Shown: one piece after another, positions 1 to 8,492 of the stretch
How the letters are laid out: each line of letters opens with the position of its first letter
How positions within the stretch are numbered: the first letter of the stretch is position 1
Source of the DNA: Bradyrhizobium sp.
Lineage (GTDB): Bacteria > Pseudomonadota > Alphaproteobacteria > Rhizobiales > Xanthobacteraceae
Length of the DNA stretch: 64,000 bases
Direction of reading: 5' to 3'
Assembly (NCBI GenBank): GCA_028290305.1
Contig: JAQGKC010000060.1
Coordinates: forward strand, 4,058 to 68,057
Translations under genes and position numbers: made by a program
Notes under the pieces: model-generated
What the model saw: only the letters and a program-made list of their open reading frames with translations
Databases searched by the model: none
Told to the model about the DNA's origin: nothing

Positions 1-782
1 AACGCGACGTTCGATCCCCCGACGACGTCGGCGAAGATCACGTCGGGCTTGGTCAGCTTGATCTTGTTGATCACCGAGTTGAACTGGGTGTTGCCGAGCG
101 GATAATACTCTTCACCGACGACCTTGCCCTTCAGCACGTTCTCAACGTGCTTGCGCGCGATCTTGTTCGATGTGCGCGGCCAGATGTAGTCCGAACCGAT
201 GAAGAAGAACGATTTCGCACCCTTCTCCTTGTTGACCCAGTTCAGGCTGGCGAGGATCTGCTGGGTGGCTTCCTGGCCGGTGTAGATGACGTTCTTGGAC
301 TGCTCGAGACCTTCGTAGAAAGTCGGGTAATAGAGCATGCCATTATATTGCTCGAGAACCGGAAGCACCGCCTTGCGGGAAGCTGAGGTCCAGCAGCCCA
401 TGATCGCCGCGACCTTGTCGTTGACGAGAAGCTTCTTGGCCTTTTCCGCGAAGGTCGGCCAATCGCTGGCGCCGTCTTCCTGGATGATCTTGATCTTGCG
501 GCCGAGGATGCCGCCGGTGGCGTTGATCTGTTCGATGGCAAGCTTTTCGGACTCGATCGAGCCGGTCTCCGAAATCGCCATCGTACCGGTGGCCGAATGC
601 AGGATGCCGCAGGTGACTTCAGTGTCGGTGACCGCAAGACCCGTGGTGTTGATCGCGGAGGTTGCCGGCGCTTGTGCAAAAGACGGGCGAGGAAGCATGG
701 TCAGGGCGGGTACCGCCGCCATTCCCATCAGCAGCTTTCGGCGAAATGCCGACTGCAGCCCCTGTTTATTGTCGTCAGACAT
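1..782 (-). CDS. urtA: Urea ABC transporter substrate-binding protein UrtA (3' end outside window)
   Basis: This is the periplasmic urea-binding protein that feeds the UrtBCDE importer. Read on the minus strand from an ATG at 782, the protein opens with a basic twin-arginine-like leader (FRRKLLMGMAAVPALTM) ending near SFAQA, followed by family landmarks: ILHSATGTMAISE, a GGILGRKI segment, GCWTSASRKAVLPV and the YYPTFYEGLEQSKN stretch. These are typical of UrtA rather than of general branched-chain amino acid binders. About 260 codons are visible and the frame runs off the left edge. The gene is divergent from a permease-like histidine kinase, with a perfect palindrome between them, so nitrogen or urea control by that system is an inference. 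Family assignment is firm; substrate rests on family knowledge. Confidence 0.9.
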   Translation of the reverse strand, partial: MSDDNKQGLQSAFRRKLLMGMAAVPALTMLPRPSFAQAPATSAINTTGLAVTDTEVTCGILHSATGTMAISETGSIESEKLAIEQINATGGILGRKIKIIQEDGASDWPTFAEKAKKLLVNDKVAAIMGCWTSASRKAVLPVLEQYNGMLYYPTFYEGLEQSKNVIYTGQEATQQILASLNWVNKEKGAKSFFFIGSDYIWPRTSNKIARKHVENVLKGKVVGEEYYPLGNTQFNSVINKIKLTKPDVIFADVVGGSNVA

Positions 783-839
783 ATCTACCCCATTCGTGTT
801 CGAGTACGCGTTATTGGCGCCGCCAAGGATTGCTGAGAT

Positions 840-852
840 TGTGCAGTGCACA
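840..852. promoter_or_regulatory. 13-bp perfect palindrome in the urtA/kinase divergent region
   Basis: TGTGCA-G-TGCACA is a perfect inverted repeat about 60 bases upstream of urtA and 100 upstream of the kinase gene. Its place between two divergent genes suggests an operator, possibly for the LuxR-type regulator encoded at 4311-5240. This is inference; no canonical sigma-54 element was found here. Confidence 0.4.
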
Positions 853-949
853 GATACGCAAGATCGCGTATATTGCACCGCAAAATAGCGACGTAGGTTT
901 TGAAGGCCGGTTTTTTGCCGGCGGGATCGCTCGGGGTCAGGAGCTAATA

Positions 950-3900
950 GTGGCAGGGCGGCAGCGGATAGACCGCGTCAGGCGCCAATATAATCAGTGG
1001 GTTGCCAACCAGACGCTGGAAGATTACGCGCTGCGCTTTACAGCCAAGAGCGCGCGGCGATGGTCCGCCGCCCGCGTCGCCAACACCGCGCTGGGCGCGA
1101 TCTCGTTCCTGGCGCTGGAAGCCATCGGCGGCACGATCACCCTCAATTACGGCGTCACCAACGCCACCGCAGCCATCCTTGTCGTCAGCGTCATCATTTT
1201 CTGCTGTGGCCTGCCGATCGCCTATCATGCCGCTAAATGCGGCATCGACATCGATCTTCTGACCCGCGGCGCCGGCTTCGGTTACATCGGCTCGACCATC
1301 ACCTCGCTAATCTACGCATCCTTCACGTTCATTTTCTTTGCGATCGAAGCCGTCATTCTCGCCACCGCGCTCGAGATGTGCTTCGGAATCCCGCGCCCGA
1401 TCGGCTATCTCATCAGCGCCGTCGTGATCATTCCGCTGGTCACTCACGGCATCACGCTGATCAGCCGCTTTCAATTATGGACGCAGCCGCTCTGGATCAT
1501 TCTTCATATCCTGCCCTTTGCGGCGATCGCTTACGCCAATCCGCACTCCTTTGCAGAGTGGACCAAATTCCCTGGCGAGCATGGCGATCCCACCGGCCAT
1601 CTCGATCTCCTGCTGTTCGGCACCGCCGCCTCGGTCGTTTTCGCGCTGGTGGCGCAGATCGGCGAGCAGGTCGACTTCCTTCGTTTCCTTCCGCGCGACC
1701 GGCGAACCTCGAAGACCTCGTGGTGGATCGCGCTGCTCAGCGCCGGTCCCGGCTGGATCATTCTTGGCGCGCTCAAGCTGCTGGCCGGATCGTTCCTGGC
1801 ATTCTTTGCGCTGCGTCATGGCGTGTCTGCCGAGCATGCCGCCGAACCCGCGCACATGTATCTCGAAGCATTTCGCTACGTGCTGTCGCAGCCAGAGCTT
1901 GCATTGGCGTTGACCGGCACCTTCGTGATCCTCTCGCAGTTGAAGATCAACGTCACCAACGCCTATGCCGGTTCGATCGCATGGTCGAATTTCTTTTCCC
2001 GCCTCACCCATAGCCATCCCGGCCGCGTGGTCTGGCTGGTTTTCAACGTGCTGGTCGCGTTGCTGCTGATGGAAATCGGCGTCTACAAGGCGCTGGAGCA
2101 GACGCTGGCGCTTTACTCCAACGTCGCCATCGCCTGGGTCGGAGCGCTGGTCGCCGATCTCGTGATCAACAGGCCGCTCGGCTTGCGCCCGCAACACATG
2201 GAGTTCAAGCGCGCGCATCTCTACGACATCAATCCGGTCGGGGTCGGCGCGATGACGATCGCCACCATCGTCTCCATCAGCGCGTTCTATGGCCTATTCG
2301 GACCGATGGCGAAGGCGCTGTCGCCATTCGTCGCGCTGACCGTGGCGTTTATCACCGCGCCGCTGATCGCATACGCCACCGACGGCAAATATTACATCGC
2401 GCGCAAGCCGAAGCGGAGCTGGCAGAATCTCGAAGCGATCCAGTGCTGTATTTGCGAGCATACATTCGAGCCCGAGGACATGGCGGGATGCCCCGCTTAT
2501 GCCGGTCCGATCTGCTCGTTGTGCTGTTCGCTCGACGCACGCTGCCACGACCTCTGCAAGCCGCATGCGCGGATCCAGACCCAGATATCCGAAACCTTCG
2601 GCAAGCTGCTGCCGAAGCCGATCTACGCCCGGATCAATTCGCAGCTCGGTCATTATCTTGGCGTCTTCGCGGTTTCCGCAGGGCTGGTCGGACTGACGCT
2701 CGGGATGATCTATCTGCAGACATCGGCGACCGTTCACGCCGACAATCTGCAGCTATCCGACGTGCTCTGGAAGGTGTTCTTCGCGCTGACGATTATCATC
2801 GGCGTCGTCGCATGGCTGTTTGTGCTCGCGCAGCAAAGCCGGCGCGCCGCGGAAGCCGAAACCAGGCGGCAGACCACGCTGCTGATACAGGAAATCGACG
2901 CGCACAAGCGCACCGACGCCGAGTTGCAGCGCGCCAAGGAGGTCGCCGAGTCGGCCAATCTTGCCAAGAGCCGTTATGTCGTTGGACTAAGCCATGAACT
3001 GCGCTCGCCGCTCAACGCCATCAGCGGCTACGCCCAATTGCTGGAGCAGGATTCAAGCCTGCTTCCCAAACCGCGCGACCAGGTGCGCGTGGTACGTCGC
3101 AGCGCCGATCACCTGTCGGGGCTGATTGATGGCATCCTGGATATTTCGAAAATCGAGGCGGGCCGGCTGTATCTGTCGCGGGACGAAGTTCGTTTGAACG
3201 ATTTTCTCGATCAACTGGTTGGCATGTTCCGTCTGCAGGCGGCCGCCAAGGGCATCGATTTCGTTTTTAAACGGCCGTCGGTGTTGCCCGTCGTGGTCTT
3301 TGCCGACGAGAAGCGTCTGCGGCAGATCCTGATCAACCTGCTGTCGAACGCCATCAAATTCACCCAAGCTGGCAGCGTGCAATTTGTCGTGCATTATCGC
3401 AGCCCCGTCGCCGAATTCGAAGTGATCGATACCGGTCCTGGAATTCAGGCAACCGACCTTGAACGCATCTTCGCACCGTTCGAACGCGGCGCATTGGGCG
3501 TGTCACAGCCGCAAACCGGAACCGGTCTCGGGCTGACGATCAGCCGGTTGCTCGCGGGCGTGATGGGCGGCGACATCCAGGTCACCAGCGCAGTCGGTAC
3601 CGGAAGTACCTTTCGCGTAAAAATGCTGCTGTCGGAAGTCACCAACCCTACGCGAATTGCGCCGGTCGATGCGCCGGTCTTTGGCTACCACGGCCCCCGC
3701 AAGACGATCCTGGTCACCGACGACGATCCGGTGCAGCGGGATCTGCTGCGCGAAGTGCTGACGCCGCTGGGCTTTATCCTGCTGAGCGCACCGGACGGAC
3801 CTGGCTGTCTCGCGCTCGCGCAGCATTGCCGGCCCGATCTGTTTCTGCTGGATATCTCGATGGCCGGGATGGATGGATGGACCGTCGCGGAGACGCTGCG

Positions 3901-4321
3901 TTCGACCGGCCACCACCAGGCCCGCATCCTGATGGTTTCGGCGAGCGCATTGGAGGCCCACGGCACCCCGCTCGCGCAGCCGTTTCACGACGGCTATCTG
4001 ATGAAGCCGATCGATATTCCCAGGCTGCTGGAATTGATCCGTCAGCTTCTCAGGCTCGAATGGCAATATGAGACCGATCAAATCCTCGTCCCGCACTGGA
4101 AGCCGGACACGGGTTCGCGGCCGCCTGCAAACTATGTCGAGGAACTGATCGGTCTTGGACAGATGGGTTACATTCGCGCGATCCAGGTCAAGCTCGATGA
4201 AATAGGTTCCGATCATCCCGAGCATGCCGACTTCGTCGCACAAATGCGCTCACTGATCGATCGCTTCGACCTCGATCAGTACATGGCAACCCTCAAGACG
4301 CTGTACAGCTATGATCACTGA
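950..4321 (+). CDS. Hybrid histidine kinase with NCS1-permease-like membrane sensor and C-terminal receiver
   Basis: A 1123-residue membrane sensor kinase. The chosen GTG start follows TCAGGAG at 937-943; the open frame extends further upstream but without such a site. Residues about 40-490 form some 12 membrane segments resembling the cytosine/purine/allantoin (NCS1) permease fold. Residues about 499-540 hold a cluster of ten or so cysteines (CCICE, GPICSLCC, DLCKP), possibly a metal-binding module. A further pair of membrane segments and a coiled region follow. The HisKA box is SHELRSPLNA with His682, then comes an HATPase with GTGLGLTI, and a receiver with Asp968 in LLDISMAGMDG. It overlaps the downstream regulator gene by 11 bases and diverges from urtA. 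By analogy with CbrA/CrbS (transporter-kinase fusions), it may sense urea or a related nitrogen compound; that is inference. Confidence 0.88.
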   Translation: MAGRQRIDRVRRQYNQWVANQTLEDYALRFTAKSARRWSAARVANTALGAISFLALEAIGGTITLNYGVTNATAAILVVSVIIFCCGLPIAYHAAKCGIDIDLLTRGAGFGYIGSTITSLIYASFTFIFFAIEAVILATALEMCFGIPRPIGYLISAVVIIPLVTHGITLISRFQLWTQPLWIILHILPFAAIAYANPHSFAEWTKFPGEHGDPTGHLDLLLFGTAASVVFALVAQIGEQVDFLRFLPRDRRTSKTSWWIALLSAGPGWIILGALKLLAGSFLAFFALRHGVSAEHAAEPAHMYLEAFRYVLSQPELALALTGTFVILSQLKINVTNAYAGSIAWSNFFSRLTHSHPGRVVWLVFNVLVALLLMEIGVYKALEQTLALYSNVAIAWVGALVADLVINRPLGLRPQHMEFKRAHLYDINPVGVGAMTIATIVSISAFYGLFGPMAKALSPFVALTVAFITAPLIAYATDGKYYIARKPKRSWQNLEAIQCCICEHTFEPEDMAGCPAYAGPICSLCCSLDARCHDLCKPHARIQTQISETFGKLLPKPIYARINSQLGHYLGVFAVSAGLVGLTLGMIYLQTSATVHADNLQLSDVLWKVFFALTIIIGVVAWLFVLAQQSRRAAEAETRRQTTLLIQEIDAHKRTDAELQRAKEVAESANLAKSRYVVGLSHELRSPLNAISGYAQLLEQDSSLLPKPRDQVRVVRRSADHLSGLIDGILDISKIEAGRLYLSRDEVRLNDFLDQLVGMFRLQAAAKGIDFVFKRPSVLPVVVFADEKRLRQILINLLSNAIKFTQAGSVQFVVHYRSPVAEFEVIDTGPGIQATDLERIFAPFERGALGVSQPQTGTGLGLTISRLLAGVMGGDIQVTSAVGTGSTFRVKMLLSEVTNPTRIAPVDAPVFGYHGPRKTILVTDDDPVQRDLLREVLTPLGFILLSAPDGPGCLALAQHCRPDLFLLDISMAGMDGWTVAETLRSTGHHQARILMVSASALEAHGTPLAQPFHDGYLMKPIDIPRLLELIRQLLRLEWQYETDQILVPHWKPDTGSRPPANYVEELIGLGQMGYIRAIQVKLDEIGSDHPEHADFVAQMRSLIDRFDLDQYMATLKTLYSYDH

Positions 4322-5240
4322 AGCCAAAAAGCGCGATGTTGCCCTCGTCGTCGATGATTCGCCGGAGACGCTGCGGCTGCTGACCGACGCGCTGGATGGC
4401 GCGGGCATGACGGTGATGGTCGCCATGGATGGCGCCGCCGCGATGCGGATCGTCGATCAGATCACGCCTGATATCATCCTGCTCGACGCTATCATGCCCG
4501 GCATGGACGGCTTCGAGACATGCCGGCGTCTCAAGCGTGACGCAGGCCTGAGCAATGTACCGGTTATCTTCATGACCGGGCTGGCGGAGACCGAACACAT
4601 CGTCCACGGCCTGGAAGCCGGCGGCGTCGATTACGTGACCAAACCCATCGTCATCGAGGAGATGCTCGCGCGCATTCGGGTGCATCTGGCCAATGCAAGG
4701 CTGACCCAAAGCGCCCGCGCGGCGCTCGATGTGTCCGGGCGATTTCTGCTCGCCGTCAATCGGCAGGGCAAGATCATGTGGGCGACTCCACAGGCGCAGA
4801 AACTATTGTCGGATAATCTCACTGCGGCAACCGATGATGAGTTCGAGCTGCCGGAACCCATGCTGCAATGGCTCGAGCAGGCTCAGAAAGGCAAAGCCGG
4901 TTCGAAAACGCCGACCACGGCGTCGTTTCCAAACAACGAGCAGCTTGTGCTGCAATACATGGGCAAGGCTGGTCCGAACGAATTCCTGCTGCGCCTGGCC
5001 AAGGATACCAGCGCGGATACGCCGGCACAGTTCAGCAGTGAACTCGGATTGACCACCCGGGAGGGCGAAGTGTTGTCGTGGCTGTCGAAGGGAAAAACCA
5101 ACCGCGACATCGCCCAGATTCTTGGTCTCAGCCCGCGGACGGTGGACAAGCATCTCGAGCAGATCTACGCCAAGCTCGGTGTCGAGAACCGCACCGCCGC
5201 CGCCGCCATCGCGACCAATACGAGCCGGCGCAATTCGTGA
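4311..5240 (+). CDS. Response regulator, REC plus LuxR-type HTH
   Basis: A 309-residue regulator that is probably the output partner of the upstream hybrid kinase; the genes overlap by 11 bases. The receiver domain (about 8-125) has the acidic pair VVDD, phosphorylatable Asp59 in LLDAIMPGMDG and the KP loop near 110. A middle stretch (about 140-235) has a PAS-like opening (FLLAVNRQGKIMWAT). The C-terminal domain (about 245-305) is a LuxR/NarL helix-turn-helix (LTTREGEVLSWLSKGKTNRDIAQILGL broken over its helices, then SPRTVDKHLEQIYAKLGV). Expected to bind DNA as a phosphorylated dimer; the palindrome at 840-852 beside urtA is a candidate site. Target genes are not shown by the sequence. Confidence 0.9.
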   Translation: MITEAKKRDVALVVDDSPETLRLLTDALDGAGMTVMVAMDGAAAMRIVDQITPDIILLDAIMPGMDGFETCRRLKRDAGLSNVPVIFMTGLAETEHIVHGLEAGGVDYVTKPIVIEEMLARIRVHLANARLTQSARAALDVSGRFLLAVNRQGKIMWATPQAQKLLSDNLTAATDDEFELPEPMLQWLEQAQKGKAGSKTPTTASFPNNEQLVLQYMGKAGPNEFLLRLAKDTSADTPAQFSSELGLTTREGEVLSWLSKGKTNRDIAQILGLSPRTVDKHLEQIYAKLGVENRTAAAAIATNTSRRNS

Positions 5241-5257
5241 GCAGTCATGTTTGACCG

Positions 5258-6022
5258 TTATCGCGTTGCCAGCGTCGAGCCCCACTGCTGCGCAGTCTTT
5301 ACAATCCAGTCGCGGTAGAGCGTAAGCGGCGTAACGCCGGTCAGACCGCCGCAGCCGCCGGTGCCGTTTGGCCCGGTCGACCAGCTGATGACGCCGACAA
5401 TCACGGGCTTGCCCTGTTGATCTTCGAACACAGGCCCGCCGGAATCTCCAGTGCACGCACCTAATCCGGCACGCGTGCCCAGGCCGGCTGAATCGACGAG
5501 CCGGATCTGCAACGTTCCCGGCTGACCGGTCGCGATGAGTTCGGCGGTACGAACGGTCCCTCCGCTCTTTCCATCACCGCGAACGGTGACGCCAACACCG
5601 GCGATGGTGAATCGTTCTCCCGCGGCAAGCGGCGTCGTGGGCATGCCGATCGGCGACGGGTTCTCTTTGGGGGTTTCGAGTTGCAGCAAACTCACGTCGG
5701 CGGTTGCGCGATGGGCCAGCATCGCCTGCATGTTGAACCCGGGATGCGCGGCGACTTTCTTCACTTCCCTGAGCTGCGGCTGCCGGTCCGCGCCATATTC
5801 GACGATCTTGTAGACCGCGCCGGGCTGCAGGCAATGCGCCACCGACAACACCAGATCCGGCGCAACCAAGCTGCCGGTGCAGAAATTGCCCCGCGAGCCG
5901 ACGATGGTGACGACGGAGCGTCCGACGCCGTCGGCAGAGGGTGTGCCGCCGCCGACGATCGCGTGGGCCGGCGCGGCCGACAGCAGCGCCAGGCCCGCAA
6001 TCATTGCACCTGAAATTCTCAT
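5258..6022 (-). CDS. Exported S1-family serine protease without a visible propeptide
   Basis: A 254-residue chymotrypsin-fold protease. I start at the internal ATG (MRISGAMIAG) because it gives a clean signal peptide ending AHA; a longer in-frame start at 6061 exists. The predicted mature N-terminus is IVGG, the sequence normally freed by zymogen cleavage, so signal peptidase alone may yield an active enzyme. The triad is visible: His63 (VAHC), Asp109 (TADVSLLQL) and Ser194 (GDSGGP). The residue at the chymotrypsin-189 position is Gly188 rather than Asp, so cleavage after Arg/Lys is not expected. It converges on the response regulator gene with 17 bases between. Substrate unknown. Confidence 0.85.
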   Translation of the reverse strand: MRISGAMIAGLALLSAAPAHAIVGGGTPSADGVGRSVVTIVGSRGNFCTGSLVAPDLVLSVAHCLQPGAVYKIVEYGADRQPQLREVKKVAAHPGFNMQAMLAHRATADVSLLQLETPKENPSPIGMPTTPLAAGERFTIAGVGVTVRGDGKSGGTVRTAELIATGQPGTLQIRLVDSAGLGTRAGLGACTGDSGGPVFEDQQGKPVIVGVISWSTGPNGTGGCGGLTGVTPLTLYRDWIVKTAQQWGSTLATR

Positions 6023-6156
6023 CGCGGCAGAAGTAGCCCCGATAGGAAGCAAATGGAACATGCCAGATCGAAGCCTCCCATGGCCAAACGAGGCTTGTTC
6101 TTTGCCCGGAACGCAGGCAGAACTCTTTGAAATTATGAAAATCCGGAGTGAAACTC

Positions 6157-7104
6157 GTGGCTGAACATCGGCCTTCGGCCTCGATCGAGGCAGTAGAACA
6201 CGGCCTCGCCTCGCAAGGCTATATCGCGAGCCGGCAGATCGCCACCGCGGTCTATCTCGCGCAGCAGATCGAGAAGCCGATCCTGGTCGAAGGCCCCGCC
6301 GGCGTCGGCAAGACCGAGCTTGCCAAGGCGATCGCAGCGTGGCGCGGGCTCAAGATGATCCGCCTGCAATGCTACGAGGGGCTGGACGAGGCAAAGGCAC
6401 TCTACGAGTGGAAGTATGCCAAGCAGCTTCTGTACACGCAGATCCTGAAGGACAAGCTCGGCGAGGTGCTCGGGGGCGCCCCGACGCTTCATGCGGCGCT
6501 GGATCAACTTCATAATTTCAGCGACGTGTTCTTCTCCAAGGAGTTTGTTGAACCACGGCCGCTGCTTCAGGCGCTGGAGCAGCCCGCCGGTTGCGTGCTG
6601 CTGATCGACGAGATCGACAAGTCGGATGCCGAGTTCGAATCCCTGCTGCTCGAAATCCTAAGCGATTTCCAGGTCAGCATTCCCGAGCTTGGGACGGTTG
6701 TTGCCGCCGTGCCGCCAACGGTGATCCTGACCTCCAATGGCGAGCGTGATCTCGGCGACGCGCTCAAGCGGCGCTGCCTTCATCTTCACATCGGCTTCCC
6801 CGAGCAGAAGCTCGAGGAGCGCATCGTCGAAAGCCGCGTTCCCGGCATTTCGCAATCGCTGCGCAAGCAGATCGTCGGCTTCATCCACGAGATCCGCACG
6901 CTCGATCTCAAGAAGCTGCCGTCGGTGAGCGAAACCATCGATTGGGCACGGGTTCTCGTGCTCCTGCAGGTCTCGGAGCTTGGCCACGAGATGGTCAAGG
7001 ACACGCTCAACGTATTGCTGAAATACGAGGCGGATATCGAGGCGACGCTGCCCCAGGTCACCACCTTCGTTGCCAAGGCTTCGCGCCAGAACGTGTTCGG
7101 CTAA
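6157..7104 (+). CDS. MoxR/CoxD-type AAA+ ATPase
   Basis: A 315-residue AAA+ ATPase with Walker A GPAGVGKTE, Walker B VLLIDEIDK and the sensor region TSNGERDLGDALKRR. The GTG at 6157 has CGGAG upstream at good spacing; GTG 6148 is an in-frame alternative. MoxR/CoxD proteins act with VWA-domain partners as chaperones that insert metal or sulfur into molybdenum hydroxylases and similar enzymes. The next gene, 5 bases downstream, encodes such a VWA protein. Just beyond, convergent, is a molybdenum hydroxylase operon (12615-8493), and a CoxL-type enzyme lies at 44-48 kb. Which of these it matures is inference; proximity favours the first. Confidence 0.88.
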   Translation: MAEHRPSASIEAVEHGLASQGYIASRQIATAVYLAQQIEKPILVEGPAGVGKTELAKAIAAWRGLKMIRLQCYEGLDEAKALYEWKYAKQLLYTQILKDKLGEVLGGAPTLHAALDQLHNFSDVFFSKEFVEPRPLLQALEQPAGCVLLIDEIDKSDAEFESLLLEILSDFQVSIPELGTVVAAVPPTVILTSNGERDLGDALKRRCLHLHIGFPEQKLEERIVESRVPGISQSLRKQIVGFIHEIRTLDLKKLPSVSETIDWARVLVLLQVSELGHEMVKDTLNVLLKYEADIEATLPQVTTFVAKASRQNVFG

Positions 7105-7109
7105 CCCGG

Positions 7110-8474
7110 ATGCGGGAAAACCTGCATCGCTTCTTTCGTGCGGCGCGGGGAGCGGGAGTCCGGGTCTCGCCGGCCGAAAGCATCGATGCGATGCGAGCCG
7201 TCGCCGACGTCGGCTTTTCCGATCGCGGTATTTTACGCGACACGTTCCTGCTGACACTTGCCAAGACGCAAGACGAGAAGAAGGCGCTCGGCGAGTGCTT
7301 CGATCTGTTCTTCGATCATCCGGAGTCGCGGCAAGCCGCGCCCGAGAATGGCGAGAGCGACGACGAGCCCGACACGACGGAGACCCAATCGGCGGAGGGC
7401 GCAGGCGGTCAATCCACCGAGGGCCTCGGCCAGCTCGCGCAGATGTTGTTGTCGCAAGATCGATCCGAAATTGCAGCCGCCATCGCGAATGCATCTAGCG
7501 CGGCTTCCTTGTCCGATATCCGGTATTTCACCCAGCGCGGCATATTTTCAAGTCGTATTCTCGATTTGATGGGCATTGGGCGCCTGCGCGACGATCTTGA
7601 TGACTTGGCCGCGACCAAACCCGTATTGGCAGAACGGCTGACGGCTGCCCTGGAAGGGCTGCGCGACAATGTTCGCGACACGGTCTCGCAAGCGCTGCTG
7701 CTCTATGGCCGCGAGGAATCCGAGAACCTGCGCAACGAGATCTTGCGGAACGCGCCGCTGTCACGGATCGAGCCGCGGCAGGTCGAGCAGATGCGGCTCC
7801 TGATTCGACGGATCGCACGCCGCCTGCGCGAACGCTACAGCAAGCCGCGCAAACGACAACGGCGCGGCCATCTCGATGTGCGCCGAACCATCCGCCGAAA
7901 CGCCGCGTGGGGCGGCATTCCGTTCCTGACCGCCTGGAAACGCCGAAAGCGCGATCGGCCGAAGATCGTGGCGCTCTGCGACGTCAGCGGATCGGTGGCG
8001 CGGGTCTCCGATTTCTTCCTGCTTCTGATTCACGGCCTGCACGAAGTCGTTTCCGACGTTCGCTCGTTCGCTTTTTCAGGGCATCTGATCGAGGTTAGCG
8101 ACATCCTGGAGTCCAAGTCACCGGAAGAGGCGATGGCCGAGATCATGTCCAAGGTCGGATTTGGCTCGTCCGATTATGGCGGCTCGTTCGCCGATTTCGA
8201 AAAGCAATGGATGAGCTCGGTGACGCAACAGACCACCGTAATCGTGCTCGGCGATGCCAGAAGCAATAATCTCGACCCTCGCGCCGACATCCTTCGCCGC
8301 ATCGCAGAGAGATCGAAGCGGCTGGTATGGCTCAATCCCGAAGGGCGCACGGCGTGGGGCTTTGGCGATTCCGAAATGCCGCGCTATTCGACCTTCTGCA
8401 CCGTCGTGCGCCAATGCGCCACCGCACAGCAACTCGAGCGCGCGGTGTCCGACATCGTGGCGACCTATCAATAG
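7110..8474 (+). CDS. CoxE-like VWA-domain protein
   Basis: A 454-residue partner of the preceding MoxR-type ATPase, starting 5 bases after its stop codon. The N-terminal half is helical with an acidic low-complexity segment (about 75-105). A strongly basic stretch around 230-275 precedes the VWA fold, whose MIDAS metal motif is seen in ALCDVSGSV (DxSxS). CoxE proteins are needed in other bacteria for assembling the CuSMo cofactor of CO dehydrogenase; relatives serve other molybdenum hydroxylases. The gene ends 19 bases from the convergent end of the molybdenum hydroxylase large-subunit gene. The family call is good; the client is inferred. Confidence 0.86.
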   Translation: MRENLHRFFRAARGAGVRVSPAESIDAMRAVADVGFSDRGILRDTFLLTLAKTQDEKKALGECFDLFFDHPESRQAAPENGESDDEPDTTETQSAEGAGGQSTEGLGQLAQMLLSQDRSEIAAAIANASSAASLSDIRYFTQRGIFSSRILDLMGIGRLRDDLDDLAATKPVLAERLTAALEGLRDNVRDTVSQALLLYGREESENLRNEILRNAPLSRIEPRQVEQMRLLIRRIARRLRERYSKPRKRQRRGHLDVRRTIRRNAAWGGIPFLTAWKRRKRDRPKIVALCDVSGSVARVSDFFLLLIHGLHEVVSDVRSFAFSGHLIEVSDILESKSPEEAMAEIMSKVGFGSSDYGGSFADFEKQWMSSVTQQTTVIVLGDARSNNLDPRADILRRIAERSKRLVWLNPEGRTAWGFGDSEMPRYSTFCTVVRQCATAQQLERAVSDIVATYQ

Positions 8475-8492
8475 GGCCTACCCAATAGACCA

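Noticed and set aside
662..949. Upstream extension of the hybrid kinase frame overlapping urtA
   Set aside because: It lies antisense to urtA, has no ribosome-binding site and no family-like sequence; GTG 950 with TCAGGAG is better.
783..949. Sigma-54 promoter for urtA or the kinase
   Set aside because: The nearest TGGC...TTGC has the wrong spacing (14 instead of 10 bases between GG and GC).
1475..2218. Long antisense frame (about 247 codons) inside the kinase gene
   Set aside because: Composition is that of a GC-rich shadow frame; the plus-strand protein has clear domains.
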